Of a stretch of 63,809 nt of DNA, positions 1 through 10,503 are shown in pieces. The DNA is from Saprospiraceae bacterium. GTDB lineage: Bacteria > Bacteroidota > Bacteroidia > Chitinophagales > Saprospiraceae. Numbering within the stretch: position 1 is the stretch's first letter; every line of letters begins with the position of its first letter. The notes below the pieces were generated by a model that made no database searches, was not told the DNA's origin, and saw only the letters and a program-made list of their open reading frames with translations. A program made the translations under genes and the position numbers. Where the stretch lies: NCBI GenBank assembly GCA_013214355.1, contig JABSSL010000042.1:1-63809 (forward strand). The letters run 5' to 3'.

Positions 1-1511
1 AAGGGGAAAGTAGTCATGTACTCAAACTTCCCAGGCGGAACGGTTTTCTTATCCACCACTTCCATTTTCCAGGTATCGATGATTTCCATTTGGTAGTCTG
101 CTTCTCCCGGTAATTCCAAGGAGATGATCTGAGCGGAATCTGCTACGTAGGTCAGGTAATATTCCTGCTCTTTGGCTAGTATATGGATATTATTACTCAG
201 CTCCGTGGAGTCTCCCAAGATGACTTGGCGGGGAGACATTTCATGAATCGGAGCCTCTTCCATGATTTGACGGAAAAATCGAATCGGCTCAATACTACCC
301 CCCATCAATGTACCACCTTTGGCCCACCAACGTACTTCCGTGGAATCATCAGAATCGTTGTGAAGCGTTTCGCCATGGGTCGGGTAGCTGCCGCTCAATC
401 CAGCCATCCAGAAATAGCTAGCCATCTCTTCGGCAGTAAGATTGCCCCAACCACTTGGCACATCCCCTTCGTAACGCATTTCATCGAAAAGTACTGGCTT
501 CTGGTATTTATCTCGCCAACGAGGAATATTAAAAAACTGCGAAGCTTGTATACTGGAATGGGTCAGCCATGGGCGTGAATGATCATAAAAATGGTCTTCT
601 GTGTTGTACCAATTATGAATCCCTACCAGGCGTTGGTGAGGATCTTCTTTTTGTAATAAAGTACCAATGCCTTCCCAATCAATAGCCACCTTAATCTTAG
701 GGATGTCCCATTCGTTAGCCAATGACCACCATACATTGCGATAGGCAGATATTCGGGCGATCATATAACGTACATACCGTTCATTCATTTCATCTCCCAT
801 TAAGAAGTAGCCCCACTCGGTATCATAGGGATGAAAAAGAATGACGTCTGCCTCAATGCCAAGCTCCAAAAGTTGCTGAATCCGTTTATCGAAGTTTTGA
901 AAGAAATCGAAATTGGGTTGGCTGTAGTCGTTTTCTCCATTTTCCCTTTTGAAGGCATACTGCCAGGGCTCGGTGTCATTTCCGTACTTATAGGTCTTCG
1001 GAAAAACACACATCCGTATCTTGTTGAAGGGCGCTGCCATTAAGGTTTCTATCGTTTTTTCTTGCACGCTTTGTTTGACACTGGTCCACTGGTAGGCTGT
1101 AGTCCCAACAGCGTAGAATGGAGTGCCATCAGCATATTGTAGGTAAAAGGTATTTACTACTCGGAGCGGGCCATGGTTATCACCAGTGGGAGAAACACAT
1201 TCGAAGCTACCGGATTGCTCGTTCAGCGAGGGGTCATTGCTAGTCGTTGTATAAGTCCATTTCCCTTTCTTCGCCGAGGAGAAGCGAATCCGATAAGTAC
1301 CCTCTCCATCATAAAAGCCAGGGACTTTAATTTTTTCTTCCCCTGAAGTAAATTCAGCACTCAATTGGATGTCAAAAAAGGGGCTACCTTCTGATGGCCC
1401 TTGCAATTCAATTTCATATACATCCCATTGTTCTACCTGTACTAAAACTTCTTGTTGCGTACATGAAAGGAGAAAGAGGAACGCTATGCAAAGCATCACT
1501 AACTTATTCAT
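1..1511 (-). CDS. DUF5060/DUF4038 GH140-like lipoprotein, 3' end outside window
   Basis: The reading frame opens at ATG 1511 and runs off the left edge without a stop, so the C-terminus is missing. The first 17 residues are a lipoprotein signal ending in LLSC, so the product should be a surface or periplasmic lipoprotein. The next ~90 residues are an immunoglobulin-like DUF5060 domain (EGSPFFDIQL, KVPGFYDGEGTYRIRF, GKWTY), followed by a TIM-barrel region of the DUF4038/GH140 kind (YAVGTTAYQWTS, WWSLANEWD, FDEMRYEGDVPSGWGN). The N-terminal domain resembles that of the lipoprotein at 12289-14160, so the two are probably distant paralogues. Family members cleave pectic or algal side chains; the actual substrate is unknown. 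Context suggests polysaccharide use. Confidence 0.8.
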   Translation of the reverse strand, partial: MNKLVMLCIAFLFLLSCTQQEVLVQVEQWDVYEIELQGPSEGSPFFDIQLSAEFTSGEEKIKVPGFYDGEGTYRIRFSSAKKGKWTYTTTSNDPSLNEQSGSFECVSPTGDNHGPLRVVNTFYLQYADGTPFYAVGTTAYQWTSVKQSVQEKTIETLMAAPFNKIRMCVFPKTYKYGNDTEPWQYAFKRENGENDYSQPNFDFFQNFDKRIQQLLELGIEADVILFHPYDTEWGYFLMGDEMNERYVRYMIARISAYRNVWWSLANEWDIPKIKVAIDWEGIGTLLQKEDPHQRLVGIHNWYNTEDHFYDHSRPWLTHSSIQASQFFNIPRWRDKYQKPVLFDEMRYEGDVPSGWGNLTAEEMASYFWMAGLSGSYPTHGETLHNDSDDSTEVRWWAKGGTLMGGSIEPIRFFRQIMEEAPIHEMSPRQVILGDSTELSNNIHILAKEQEYYLTYVADSAQIISLELPGEADYQMEIIDTWKMEVVDKKTVPPGKFEYMTTFP

Positions 1512-1719
1512 CTTGTTTTGGTTTTACGTTTTGTTGATCGGGAATTAAAGGTGGTTTATCATCCTACAATCCACTCTAGAAAATTAAGCATTTTCTACTA
1601 AAGCACCATCCTGTCCTATCCAAGTTGAATTCAGGATTGGGGAAGAATTCACAAAGCAGACTACTACTTAGGTATAGATGCGGGGAAGGAACCGAAGGGT
1701 ATATTGACGAAATTCAAAT

Positions 1720-2475
1720 TCAAGATCTGCCCATGCTGCGATGGTCTATAAAAGCCTTAAAGGATTTGCGGTAGGTATCACTGATGGGAAGCTGCTGCTC
1801 TCCAATTTCCAATCTGTCTCGATGGATCACATCAATCCACTCAAGGGCGACAATATAGGAATGATGAATGCGGAAGAAGGCGTCACTGGGCAGTTGATTT
1901 TCCAGGGCCTTAAGTCGCTGCAAGCTTGTGATCCTACCTTTGGGGGTATGAATGCGAACGTAGTCCTTTAGTCCTTCAATAAACTGAATGTCTTTAATCC
2001 GGACTTTGACCATTTTAGCACCATCTTTCACAAAAATAAAATCCACTCCGGTAGCGTCAACTTGAGCCGTAGGGGTGGGAACGACTTCCGGTGTACTTTG
2101 CTGTAAGGCTATACTGGCCTGCTTTCGTTCCGTAGCCCGATCAACAGCCTTAAGGAATCGTTCAAAAGTGACAGGCTTAAGCAAATAGTCGGTCACATCT
2201 AATTCAAACCCTTCAATGGCGTATTCGGAGTAGGCAGTAGACATGATCACGATCGGCTTCCGTTTCAGGATCTTTAGCAAGGAAATTCCAGTGATTTCAG
2301 GCATTTGCACATCTAGAAATAAGACATCTGGCTCATGCTCCTTCAAAAACTCCAAGGCTTCTAATGGGTTCTGGAAAGTAGCTAATAATTCTAGGGAAGG
2401 AACTTTGGCAATATACTGCGACAATAAGTCCCGCGCCATGGGTTCGTCTTCCACGATAATGCAGCTCAACTTCAT
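1720..2475 (-). CDS. LytTR-type response regulator
   Basis: A 251-residue protein with an N-terminal receiver domain (acidic ED pair near residues 10-11, phosphoacceptor Asp55 in FLDVQMPE, Lys of LLKPV) and a C-terminal LytTR DNA-binding domain from about residue 145 (VKDGAKMVKVRIKDIQFIEGL, then FFRIHHSYIV). It should bind promoter DNA after phosphorylation. Its start overlaps the stop of the histidine kinase at 2472-3521 by 4 bases, so the two are co-translated as a LytS/LytR-type pair. The target genes are not visible from the sequence. The divergent TonB-type receptor at 3813 is a candidate by position only. Confidence 0.93.
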   Translation of the reverse strand: MKLSCIIVEDEPMARDLLSQYIAKVPSLELLATFQNPLEALEFLKEHEPDVLFLDVQMPEITGISLLKILKRKPIVIMSTAYSEYAIEGFELDVTDYLLKPVTFERFLKAVDRATERKQASIALQQSTPEVVPTPTAQVDATGVDFIFVKDGAKMVKVRIKDIQFIEGLKDYVRIHTPKGRITSLQRLKALENQLPSDAFFRIHHSYIVALEWIDVIHRDRLEIGEQQLPISDTYRKSFKAFIDHRSMGRS

Positions 2476-3521
2476 ACCAGATTCAATTTTAGGTCTACAA
2501 AATAGGTATTTTCATCCTCTGTGACCTTCAACTGGTAATTGTCGGGATAGCTTAAGTCCAACCGTCTTTTCACGTTTTGTAAACCGATACCTGATTTTTC
2601 AGTAACCGTCTTTCCTGACTCCGTAATTTTGCTATTAGATACCGTATAATGGCAAGTACTTTGCTGTACATCTAGGGTTACATTGATCCACGACCCCTTG
2701 CTTGAGTTGCTTACGCCATGCTTAAAAGCATTCTCCAAAAACGTAATCAATACCAATGGTACAATGGTAACGCCAGCCGTACTACCTTTGACTTCAAAAT
2801 TGATCGGCACCTCTTCATTTAGTCGCAGCTTTTCCAAGCTGATATAGTTCTCGATGTATTCAATTTCTTTATCAAGAGGTACCCGTGGATGATTGCTATC
2901 ATACAGCATGTAGCGCATCATGGTGGAAAGTTTGGCGATAACTTCCGTCGTGTTTGGGGATTGATTGAAGGCGAGGTAATAGAGGTTATTTAAGGTATTG
3001 AATAAGAAATGAGGATTGATTTGAGCTTTTAGAAACCGTAATTCTGAAGTCAGTTTTTCATTCTCGAAGGCTTTCTGTCTTGCCTCCATTTCAAACCAGT
3101 TTTCTACAAATCGCAGCAAGCCTACAAAGATGACCAGAAAAAAGGTATTCAACATCACGATAATCGTGAACCTGTCGGAATACACCATCTTTTGCATCCA
3201 GGAATTGTCATCCAGAATGGCCCGTTTACCTAAAACAACCATATAAGCCAATACTAAAAGGACGGGTATAAATTCAAGAAGGTAACGGCCAAGATTCCTA
3301 TGCTTAAAAAAACGGGGTAGGAAATAAAAGTAGTTGATATAGCTGATGACAATCATCGCGGCTACTTGAAAAGAAACGTCCTTTAATATCCGGTCCCAAT
3401 CGGGATCTTCACCTCCTCTGGAATAACTAATCCGATAGAAGAAAAAGGAGGCGTAAACACACCAAAATCCAATGTGCATCAACAGCTTCCTTTGCTGGTG
3501 AGGAAATGTAAGTGTACCCAT
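2472..3521 (-). CDS. LytS-type sensor histidine kinase
   Basis: Membrane sensor kinase of the His_kinase (LytS/YehU) family. After a short cytosolic start there are four hydrophobic segments in the first ~140 residues, then the family signature INPHFLFNTLNNLYYLA around the phosphoacceptor His, and a degenerate HATPase_c domain (FLENAFKHGV, GIGLQNVKRRL). The open frame reaches back to 3734, but the upstream 71 codons look unlike the family. I chose ATG 3521 (MGTLTFPHQQ), which gives the usual ~350 residues. The stop overlaps the regulator start (ATGA). Confidence 0.88.
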   Translation of the reverse strand: MGTLTFPHQQRKLLMHIGFWCVYASFFFYRISYSRGGEDPDWDRILKDVSFQVAAMIVISYINYFYFLPRFFKHRNLGRYLLEFIPVLLVLAYMVVLGKRAILDDNSWMQKMVYSDRFTIIVMLNTFFLVIFVGLLRFVENWFEMEARQKAFENEKLTSELRFLKAQINPHFLFNTLNNLYYLAFNQSPNTTEVIAKLSTMMRYMLYDSNHPRVPLDKEIEYIENYISLEKLRLNEEVPINFEVKGSTAGVTIVPLVLITFLENAFKHGVSNSSKGSWINVTLDVQQSTCHYTVSNSKITESGKTVTEKSGIGLQNVKRRLDLSYPDNYQLKVTEDENTYFVDLKLNLV

Positions 3522-3812
3522 CTCGTGTATCCATTTAACAATTACACTGACAAAAATACCGGGGCATCTCAAAAACGTTGCGCCTGTTCGATAATCCCCC
3601 CCTTTTTCACGATATCTCTGGTGCTTTATTCGACGCTTCGGGATCGCCGAGAAAAATAGGGGAATGGCCGATTCTAATGCAGGACCTATATAATGTAGCA
3701 ACATTTTTCCATTCCAAAGCAAGATATTTGCCATTGTACATATTTCAGAATACGAAGTAGAAACATATTAAATCATTCGCTGGAGAAATCATCCAACCAA
3801 CCCGAAACAAAA

Positions 3813-6707
3813 ATGAAGAATTGGTTTTGCTTACTAGCTCTATTACTCTTTACTACAACTGCCTGGAGTCAGATTCCAGGTAACTCCACCCGTACAAAAG
3901 GCATTGGAAAGATTGTCGGTTTTATTGTAGATGATGAAAAAGACGAGATCATCGAATTCGCCACTATCTCGCTATATCGCGGCGAAGAGTTGATCGATGG
4001 AACCATCACCGACGAAAAAGGGAAATTCACCTTGTCTGGCCTGATTGATGGGAAGTATAAACTAGAGATTTCTTTCCTTGGCTATGATAAGAAGACGATT
4101 GAAGAGGTAGAAATCAAGAAAGAGCGGACCCTCAACCTAAAGAGAATTGGATTAGTTATAGGAGCCGCCACGCTCGATGAAGTAACCGTCACTGGTCAAC
4201 GACAACTAATCGAAGAAAAGGTAGATCGAATGGTCTATAATGCGGATCAGGATAACCTTTCCAAAGGCGGAGATGCCGCCGATGTTTTGCGTAAAGTACC
4301 ACTATTGTCAGTCGACTTGGAAGGTAACATATCACTTAGAGGAAGTTCCAATATTCAAGTATTGATCAACAATAAGCCTTCTACGATTGTAGCAGCTGAT
4401 GTTTCCGATGCGCTGAAGATGTTGCCCGCCGATATCATCAAAACGGTAGAGGTGATCACTTCTCCTTCCGCAAAATACGATGCAGAAGGATCAGGCGGTA
4501 TCATCAATATCATTACCAAGAAAAACAACCTAGAGGGATACTACCTAAACATCAATTCTGGGGTTGGCTTGAGAGGTTCTAACTTAGGGCTCAATGGCAG
4601 TCTACGCACAGGAAAATTTGGGATGACCTTAGGTGGTTTCGGCCGTGCCTTCTACAATGATGCCGAAACTACCATGGACCAGCTGACGATCACAGATACA
4701 GGTACCCGCCTAACTCGCCAGTCTTCGGAAGCCGATGATAATGGAATTTTTGGTCGTTACAATATTGGTTTTGATTACGATATCGATAAGACTCAGTTTT
4801 TATCTGGTGGAGTGCGCTTCGGCATCCGCGATTTCAGTAGAGATGAGTTACAGACCACCGATATTTTTGCTGATGATCAATTGCTTCAGTATAATCTACG
4901 CAATATTGACAGCAGACGCTACTCAGGATCAACGGACTTCAATGTAGATTACTTGAAAATCTTTAGTCCGGGGCATGAGTTTAGCATTTCAACGCTTTAT
5001 AGTCGCACTGATCAAAATAGCAACTTCGTATCCGATAATTTGGATGAGAATGAGGACTTCATCAATAGCATTAAGAACCTAGATGATAATCTCAATCAGG
5101 AAATCACTCTACAAACAGATTATATTTACCCCATTGGCGATAAACAGATTTTTGAAGTAGGGGCAAAAGGGATTTTCAGAAGCGTAGATAGCGACTTTTC
5201 CTATCAGTTTGCGACGGTCCCAGGCGCTTTTGAGACGGACTTTAGAAGACCTGCTGGGACTTTGGACTATGATCAAAACGTTGCGGCTGGGTACACCTCC
5301 TACACCTTGTCTCTACCCGGTAAATACACCGTAAAGGGTGGCGTACGATTTGAACAGACTATGATCGACGCCATACAAAATGGTGAGGATATCGACATTC
5401 CCAACTACAGCAACTTAGTCCCAAGTGTCAATCTTTCCAAAACCTTCAAGGATTTCACTACGATTAAGCTAGGTTATAATAGACGTATTCAACGTCCTTG
5501 GTTGAGACAGCTGAACCCGAACGTTAATGTGCAGAATAGCCAGAACATTCAGGTTGGAAATCCAAATTTACGCCCTGAATTAGCGGATAATCTTGAGTTG
5601 GGAATTAGCAAGCTAATCAAGAAGACGTATCTGAACGTTTCTTTGTTCGGTCGTATCACTGATAATGCCATCAACCAGGTGCGATTCCCAATCGACTCGA
5701 TTCCCGGTGCCATTGTCACTACTTATGAAAACATCGGAAAGGAAAGATCTTTGGGTATGAACATCTTCGCCAACATCAATTTCACCGATAAGTGGACCAT
5801 GAATGGAGGGGTTGACCTGAGATATGCTTGGTTAGAAGGTCAGGTAACCGGCACGGATGGCACCTCAGAAACAGCTAAGAACTCCGGCTGGAATTATGGT
5901 GGTCGGGTGATGTCGCAATACAAGCTCGGCAATGGTTGGACGGCTCAAGGCTTCGCCTTCATGCGGGGCAGAAGAGTCCAGTTACAGGGTAGCCGAGGTG
6001 GATTCGGAGCCTATTCCATTGGTTTGAACAAAGATTTCAAAAACAAAAAAGGAAGCATTGGTCTAGCAGCAGAAAACTTCCTAAATCGAGGCTGGAATGT
6101 AAACACCGAATTAAACTCTGCCTTCTTCACGCAGAATAGTAATATGCTGCTCCTTAATAGAAGTGTGCGCATTAACTTTAACTATCGCTTAGGAAAAATG
6201 GACGTCCGCAGAAGTCGTAAGAAAACCCGTTCGGTGAGAAACGATGACTTAATGAGTGGTGGAGACAGCGGTGGAATGGGAGGTATGCAAAGTGGCGGTG
6301 GAGGCGGTGCCCCAAGTGGTGTATCCTCTGGAAGAAGTAGCAGTAGCCGAGGCTCTAGCAGTCGCAGCAGTCAAAGTGGTAGTAAATCTAAAACCGATGC
6401 GAAACCAGTAACGCCAGCTGATAAAGTAATAGATTTCAGTGGAAAATGGAAAGGCGTTTCTGAAACTCCGCGAGGACCTATTGAGCAAACCTTCACCTTC
6501 AATATCGAGAACAACAAACTCAGCGGATCCGTAAAGACTCCTTTTGGAGGACAAGACCTAAGTAATACCACATTGGAAGGCAATAAATTTTCCTTTGAGG
6601 TCAGCTTTGGACAGTTTACTATTTCCCAGAATGGGGTAGTGGTAGATGAAAACAAGATCGTACTAACTAGTGATCGTGGAGAATTAACCTTGACTAAAGA
6701 ACAATAA
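3813..6707 (+). CDS. TonB-dependent receptor-like outer-membrane protein with extra C-terminal domain
   Basis: A 964-residue protein. It has a signal peptide (residues 1-20, cut near AWSQ), a CarboxypepD_reg-like domain (~30-110), a plug domain (~115-240; GGDAADVLRKVPLLSVD, then AEGSGGIINIITKK) and a long beta-barrel of the OMP_b-brl_3 type up to ~810. It is of the Bacteroidota outer-membrane-receptor kind without an evident SusD partner. Residues ~812-867 are a Gly/Ser-rich linker. They are followed by ~95 residues (DFSGKWKGVSETPRGPIEQTF onward) that look like a small beta-sandwich domain found in other contexts and not usual on these barrels. The substrate is unknown. A terminator follows the stop codon. 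Confidence 0.85.
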   Translation: MKNWFCLLALLLFTTTAWSQIPGNSTRTKGIGKIVGFIVDDEKDEIIEFATISLYRGEELIDGTITDEKGKFTLSGLIDGKYKLEISFLGYDKKTIEEVEIKKERTLNLKRIGLVIGAATLDEVTVTGQRQLIEEKVDRMVYNADQDNLSKGGDAADVLRKVPLLSVDLEGNISLRGSSNIQVLINNKPSTIVAADVSDALKMLPADIIKTVEVITSPSAKYDAEGSGGIINIITKKNNLEGYYLNINSGVGLRGSNLGLNGSLRTGKFGMTLGGFGRAFYNDAETTMDQLTITDTGTRLTRQSSEADDNGIFGRYNIGFDYDIDKTQFLSGGVRFGIRDFSRDELQTTDIFADDQLLQYNLRNIDSRRYSGSTDFNVDYLKIFSPGHEFSISTLYSRTDQNSNFVSDNLDENEDFINSIKNLDDNLNQEITLQTDYIYPIGDKQIFEVGAKGIFRSVDSDFSYQFATVPGAFETDFRRPAGTLDYDQNVAAGYTSYTLSLPGKYTVKGGVRFEQTMIDAIQNGEDIDIPNYSNLVPSVNLSKTFKDFTTIKLGYNRRIQRPWLRQLNPNVNVQNSQNIQVGNPNLRPELADNLELGISKLIKKTYLNVSLFGRITDNAINQVRFPIDSIPGAIVTTYENIGKERSLGMNIFANINFTDKWTMNGGVDLRYAWLEGQVTGTDGTSETAKNSGWNYGGRVMSQYKLGNGWTAQGFAFMRGRRVQLQGSRGGFGAYSIGLNKDFKNKKGSIGLAAENFLNRGWNVNTELNSAFFTQNSNMLLLNRSVRINFNYRLGKMDVRRSRKKTRSVRNDDLMSGGDSGGMGGMQSGGGGGAPSGVSSGRSSSSRGSSSRSSQSGSKSKTDAKPVTPADKVIDFSGKWKGVSETPRGPIEQTFTFNIENNKLSGSVKTPFGGQDLSNTTLEGNKFSFEVSFGQFTISQNGVVVDENKIVLTSDRGELTLTKEQ

Positions 6708-6737
6708 AGAATTCTACAAAATCTTGTTAATGCACTT

Positions 6738-6776
6738 TGGGCTTGACCTTAAACGGGTCAAGCCCATTTCTTTTTA
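6738..6776 (+). terminator. Rho-independent terminator after the TonB-type receptor
   Basis: An 11-bp stem, TGGGCTTGACC (6738-6748) pairing with GGTCAAGCCCA (6756-6766) around a 7-base loop, is followed by TTTCTTTTT. It lies 31 bases after the stop codon of the receptor gene. Confidence 0.85.
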
Positions 6777-6885
6777 GGTAGGGAAAACAAGGTGATCAAT
6801 ACATTTATTTCGACATTTACGAAAGAAATAGTACATTGAGAGGTCTTGACTGTTACCTGTACATACAATCTAGCACCCGACAGCC

Positions 6886-9546
6886 ATGAAAAAATTGGAA
6901 TCAAAGCATGATCCTCCAAAGTGGGTCAATCGAATATTGGCTCGATTTTGCCGCCCTGAAATGTTAGAAGGCATCCTAGGAGATCTGGAGGAATTGTTTC
7001 AAGAGCGTCTTCAACGGCAAGGTCCATTCCGCGCTAAAGGATACTATTTATTTGACGCTATTGGCTTTCTTCGGCCGTTTGCATGGCGCAAACCTAAACC
7101 TAATCCATCACTCGACATGTTTATCAATCACCTACGGATAGCCTTCCGTAATCTGGCTCGCCGAAAAACTTTATCCTTAATCAATATCAGCGGATTTGCA
7201 GTCGGGATAAGCTGCTGTTTATTCCTCTTTCTATATATCCAAGATGAACTCGCCTTTGATCAGTTTCACGAGCATAAAGATCATATCGTTCGCCTGAGCA
7301 CAGATAAACAGCGAAACAATGGAGAATGGGTATCTACCGCCTTTTCGGGTGCGCCCTGGGCACCAGCCCTAAAAGCAGAGTTTCCCGAAATCAAGGCGTT
7401 TACCCGTTTTATGCGTTATCGACTAGATGTGATGATTCAGGAACAGGAAAATAGGCAAAGTTTCTATGAAAGGGACTTTGTTTGGGCCGACTCTTCGGTC
7501 TTCGATATTTTTTCCTTCCCCCTAATCAAAGGCGACCCAAAGACTGCCCTTCAGGCACCACATACCGTCGTCATAAGTGCCTCAGCCGCCAAGAAATATT
7601 TTGGGGATAAGGATCCGATTGGGAAAGTCATATCCTATGAAGGAAATCGCAATTTGACCATTACGGGAGTGATGGAGGATATTCCTAAGCATTCTCATTT
7701 CAAAGCAGATTTTTTAGCCTCCTTCAGCTCCCTATATCAGTTCTGGGATATTATCGATAATTGGAGTATCCTGTACTACTACACTTATTTACTTTTGGAT
7801 ACTCCAGCGGATCAAACGGACTTAGCCGCCAAATTTCCAGCCTTTCTGAAGCAGCATATGGCTGATGAAGAAGTTGGGCGGTACCAGGCTATCATTCAAC
7901 CCATGAATAGCATCCATCTGCGCTCCAATCGAAGAGACGAACTGGAGGCAGGAGGAAATATTCGACTACTATATCTATTTGGAGGTATTGCCCTCCTGAT
8001 CCTTCTGGTAGCCTGTGCCAACTACATTAACATGACTACGGCCAGTGCCATCAATCGAGCGAAAGAAATTGGAGTGCGAAAGGTCCTGGGCAGTGCTAAA
8101 AAAGGATTGATCGGTCAATTCCTAACCGAATCTCTGGTACAGATGCTGATGGGACTGGGACTTGCCCTTGTCATAATCTTTTGGCTTTTGCCTGCCTTCA
8201 ATCAATTATCTGATAAGACCATTTCCTTTTTTAGTAGTTCTCTGATCTTTCAATATCTCGCACTTTTGCTATTAGGCGGTAGCATAATTGCACTTTTGGC
8301 AGCAGCCTACCCAGCCTTCTATCTTTCCAGTATCAAACCTATGCGGGCGCTGAAAGAGAAGGTAAACAGTAAGCGGATGGGTATTAATTTGCGACAGCTA
8401 CTCATCTTGTTTCAATTTGCGGTCTGCACCTTACTAATAGTTGGGACCTTAGTCATACAATCTCAATTCAATTTTCTCCTAGAAAAGGATCCCGGATTTT
8501 CCAGAGATCAAGTAATGATCTTAAGTATGAATATCCCGGATGAATTCACTAGCGAGCGAATGGAATCCCTTAAGGAAGAGCTAAGTCGCTTAGATCTTGT
8601 ACAAGCCACTAGCCTTGCTTCCCATCGCTTAGTCGGGGACCAACCTTACTTTGGTTCTTATCGCTTTGATGATATCCCCTCTGTAGATGAAGCACAAACT
8701 ATGGGTCGTCTACATGTGGATTGGAATTTTGCGGAAACCTATGGCGTAGAGCTAATTGCCGGGCGTTCTTTCGACCACCAATACGGGACAGATACCAGTG
8801 CTTTTTTAATCAATGAAACAGCTGTTCAACAACTCGGTTTAAATAGTGCTGAGGAAGCCATCGGTAAGCGCATTACCTACGGGACCCGAGGGGAGAATGG
8901 GGTGTACGAGCGGCGTGGGCCAATCATTGGGGTAACCAAGGATTTCCATTTCAGATCCTTACATTATCAGGTAGATCCCATGGTAATGGATATCCAGCCC
9001 GCACGTTTCCATTTTATGGGCCTAAAAGTGAACAGCAACCACTCCTTGGCTGAGCTGGATCAACTAGAAAAATCCTGGAAAGAGAACCTTCCCGATAGCC
9101 CTTTCGATCCCACATATTTAGATGAATTGCTGGTGCAACAGTACGAGGCGGAGGAAAACATGCGTTCGGTCTTCAGCTTATTCGCTATAGTAGCCATCAT
9201 TCTGGCCTGCCTGGGCTTGTTCGGCCTTTCGACCTATATCACTGCACAGCGCACCAAAGAGATTAGTATCCGAAAGGTATTAGGGGCTTCCCTCAGTCAA
9301 ATCCTACTCTTATTATCAAAAGAGGTATTTCAACTGATTGCATTAGCCTTAATAATTGCCATCCCCCTTGGCTGGTATCTCAGTCAGCAATGGTTGGAAC
9401 AGTTTTCTTACCGTATACAGGTAGGAATAGGCTTTTTTGTACTGGCAACTCTTGTCGCACTCTCGCTGTGCTTTATCACGATAAGTCTACAAGCCTGGCG
9501 GACAGCTATTGCCAATCCTATTCATGCCTTGAAGGAAAATGATTGA
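6886..9546 (+). CDS. FtsX/MacB-type ABC transporter permease with N-terminal prefix domain
   Basis: An 886-residue membrane protein. Residues 1-75 are the soluble prefix domain seen on many Bacteroidota permeases (ILGDLEELFQERLQRQG). They are followed by a first membrane helix at ~100 and a MacB-type periplasmic domain. Then come a three-helix FtsX domain (~365-490, ANYINMTTASAINRAKEIGVRKVLG), a second periplasmic domain and a second FtsX domain (~760-885, TAQRTKEISIRKVLGAS). Such proteins work with a separate ATPase and couple ATP use to periplasmic work or efflux. No ATPase gene is adjacent, so the partner must be encoded elsewhere. The cargo cannot be told from the sequence. Confidence 0.9.
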   Translation: MKKLESKHDPPKWVNRILARFCRPEMLEGILGDLEELFQERLQRQGPFRAKGYYLFDAIGFLRPFAWRKPKPNPSLDMFINHLRIAFRNLARRKTLSLINISGFAVGISCCLFLFLYIQDELAFDQFHEHKDHIVRLSTDKQRNNGEWVSTAFSGAPWAPALKAEFPEIKAFTRFMRYRLDVMIQEQENRQSFYERDFVWADSSVFDIFSFPLIKGDPKTALQAPHTVVISASAAKKYFGDKDPIGKVISYEGNRNLTITGVMEDIPKHSHFKADFLASFSSLYQFWDIIDNWSILYYYTYLLLDTPADQTDLAAKFPAFLKQHMADEEVGRYQAIIQPMNSIHLRSNRRDELEAGGNIRLLYLFGGIALLILLVACANYINMTTASAINRAKEIGVRKVLGSAKKGLIGQFLTESLVQMLMGLGLALVIIFWLLPAFNQLSDKTISFFSSSLIFQYLALLLLGGSIIALLAAAYPAFYLSSIKPMRALKEKVNSKRMGINLRQLLILFQFAVCTLLIVGTLVIQSQFNFLLEKDPGFSRDQVMILSMNIPDEFTSERMESLKEELSRLDLVQATSLASHRLVGDQPYFGSYRFDDIPSVDEAQTMGRLHVDWNFAETYGVELIAGRSFDHQYGTDTSAFLINETAVQQLGLNSAEEAIGKRITYGTRGENGVYERRGPIIGVTKDFHFRSLHYQVDPMVMDIQPARFHFMGLKVNSNHSLAELDQLEKSWKENLPDSPFDPTYLDELLVQQYEAEENMRSVFSLFAIVAIILACLGLFGLSTYITAQRTKEISIRKVLGASLSQILLLLSKEVFQLIALALIIAIPLGWYLSQQWLEQFSYRIQVGIGFFVLATLVALSLCFITISLQAWRTAIANPIHALKEND

Positions 9547-9618
9547 GACGGGTAGCACCGAATAGACTCGAAGGAGTCGTTCACCTAATGAGGTCACTGG
9601 CCGGTTACATCTATTCTG

Positions 9619-10503
9619 TCAGTACTGCAGCTGCTTCAAATACTCCTTCGGCGTCATCCCATATTTTTTCTTAAAGGATCGGTTAAAATAAGAGGTCGAG
9701 TTAAAGCCAACGATGAAGCCAATTTCATTTAGGTTATAGTTCCCGGTTTTCATCAATTTGATGGCTTGCCGCAAGCGCACATTACGGATAAACTCCGACG
9801 AATTCTCATCACTGGTCTGCTTTATCTTGCGGTAAAGGGTACTGCGGCTAATCTTCAATTCCTGCGCTAGATCTTTAGGACTAAAGGTGCTATTCTGCAG
9901 GTTCTTTTCTATGATACGTTCGGCTGTTTGCACGAAAGAAGCACGAAGTTCCCTAGGTTGAATATCCACCTGCCCGCCATTATCTAGGCTTTCCGCTAGC
10001 ACAGATTGTCGAGCGAAGATATTTTCAATCTGGGCAAACAAAATAGATTCATCCACCGGCTTCACCAAATAGGAATCGGCTCCTCCTCGCATACTCTCTA
10101 GCTGATAGTCTTGCTCATGTAAAGCGGTGAGCATCATAACGGGGATAGGTTTGGTGTTCCGGTCACTTTTCAACTGCTTAAGTAAATTGACACCATCAAG
10201 TCCAGGCATTAAAATGTCTGTGATGATTAGATCGGGTCGTACTTCTCGAGAAATCTCTAATGCTTGGCGACCATTCTTAGCGCTTAGCACCAGATATCTT
10301 TCATTCATAATACTGACAAGGTAGTTTCGTAGTTCATCATGGTCCTCCGCAATCAGAATCACTTTGGATGGTTTACCCCGTTTCCCCGGATGATCGGAAG
10401 GAGGCATCACTTTCTGAGTATGATCGAAGTGCCATTGGTTGATGAGTTGTGCCTCGCTATATTCAAAAAGCTCGTTGATAGGAAGATGCAGAGAAAAGGT
10501 AGT
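9619..10503 (-). pseudogene. 3' remnant of a hybrid two-component regulator (REC + AraC HTH)
   Basis: A 263-codon open frame from GTG 10410 encodes a receiver domain (Asp65 in ITDILMPG, Lys in YLVKPV) and an AraC-type helix-turn-helix (LRQAIKLMKTGNYNLNEIGF, FNRSFKKKYGMTPKEYL). This is the C-terminal third of the one-protein hybrid sensors that control polysaccharide loci. The same frame stays open upstream to 10503 and still encodes the last strand of the kinase ATPase domain (TTFSLHLPI), then meets a stop at 10504-10506. The rest of the kinase, sensor propeller and membrane segment are gone. The fragment could still be translated as a stand-alone regulator. No obvious promoter was seen. It abuts the GH3 remnant. 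Confidence 0.8.

Noticed and set aside
183-578. Plus-strand 131-codon ORF at the left end
   Set aside because: It lies antisense to the GH140-like lipoprotein gene, whose frame is open over 1.5 kb and protein-like throughout.
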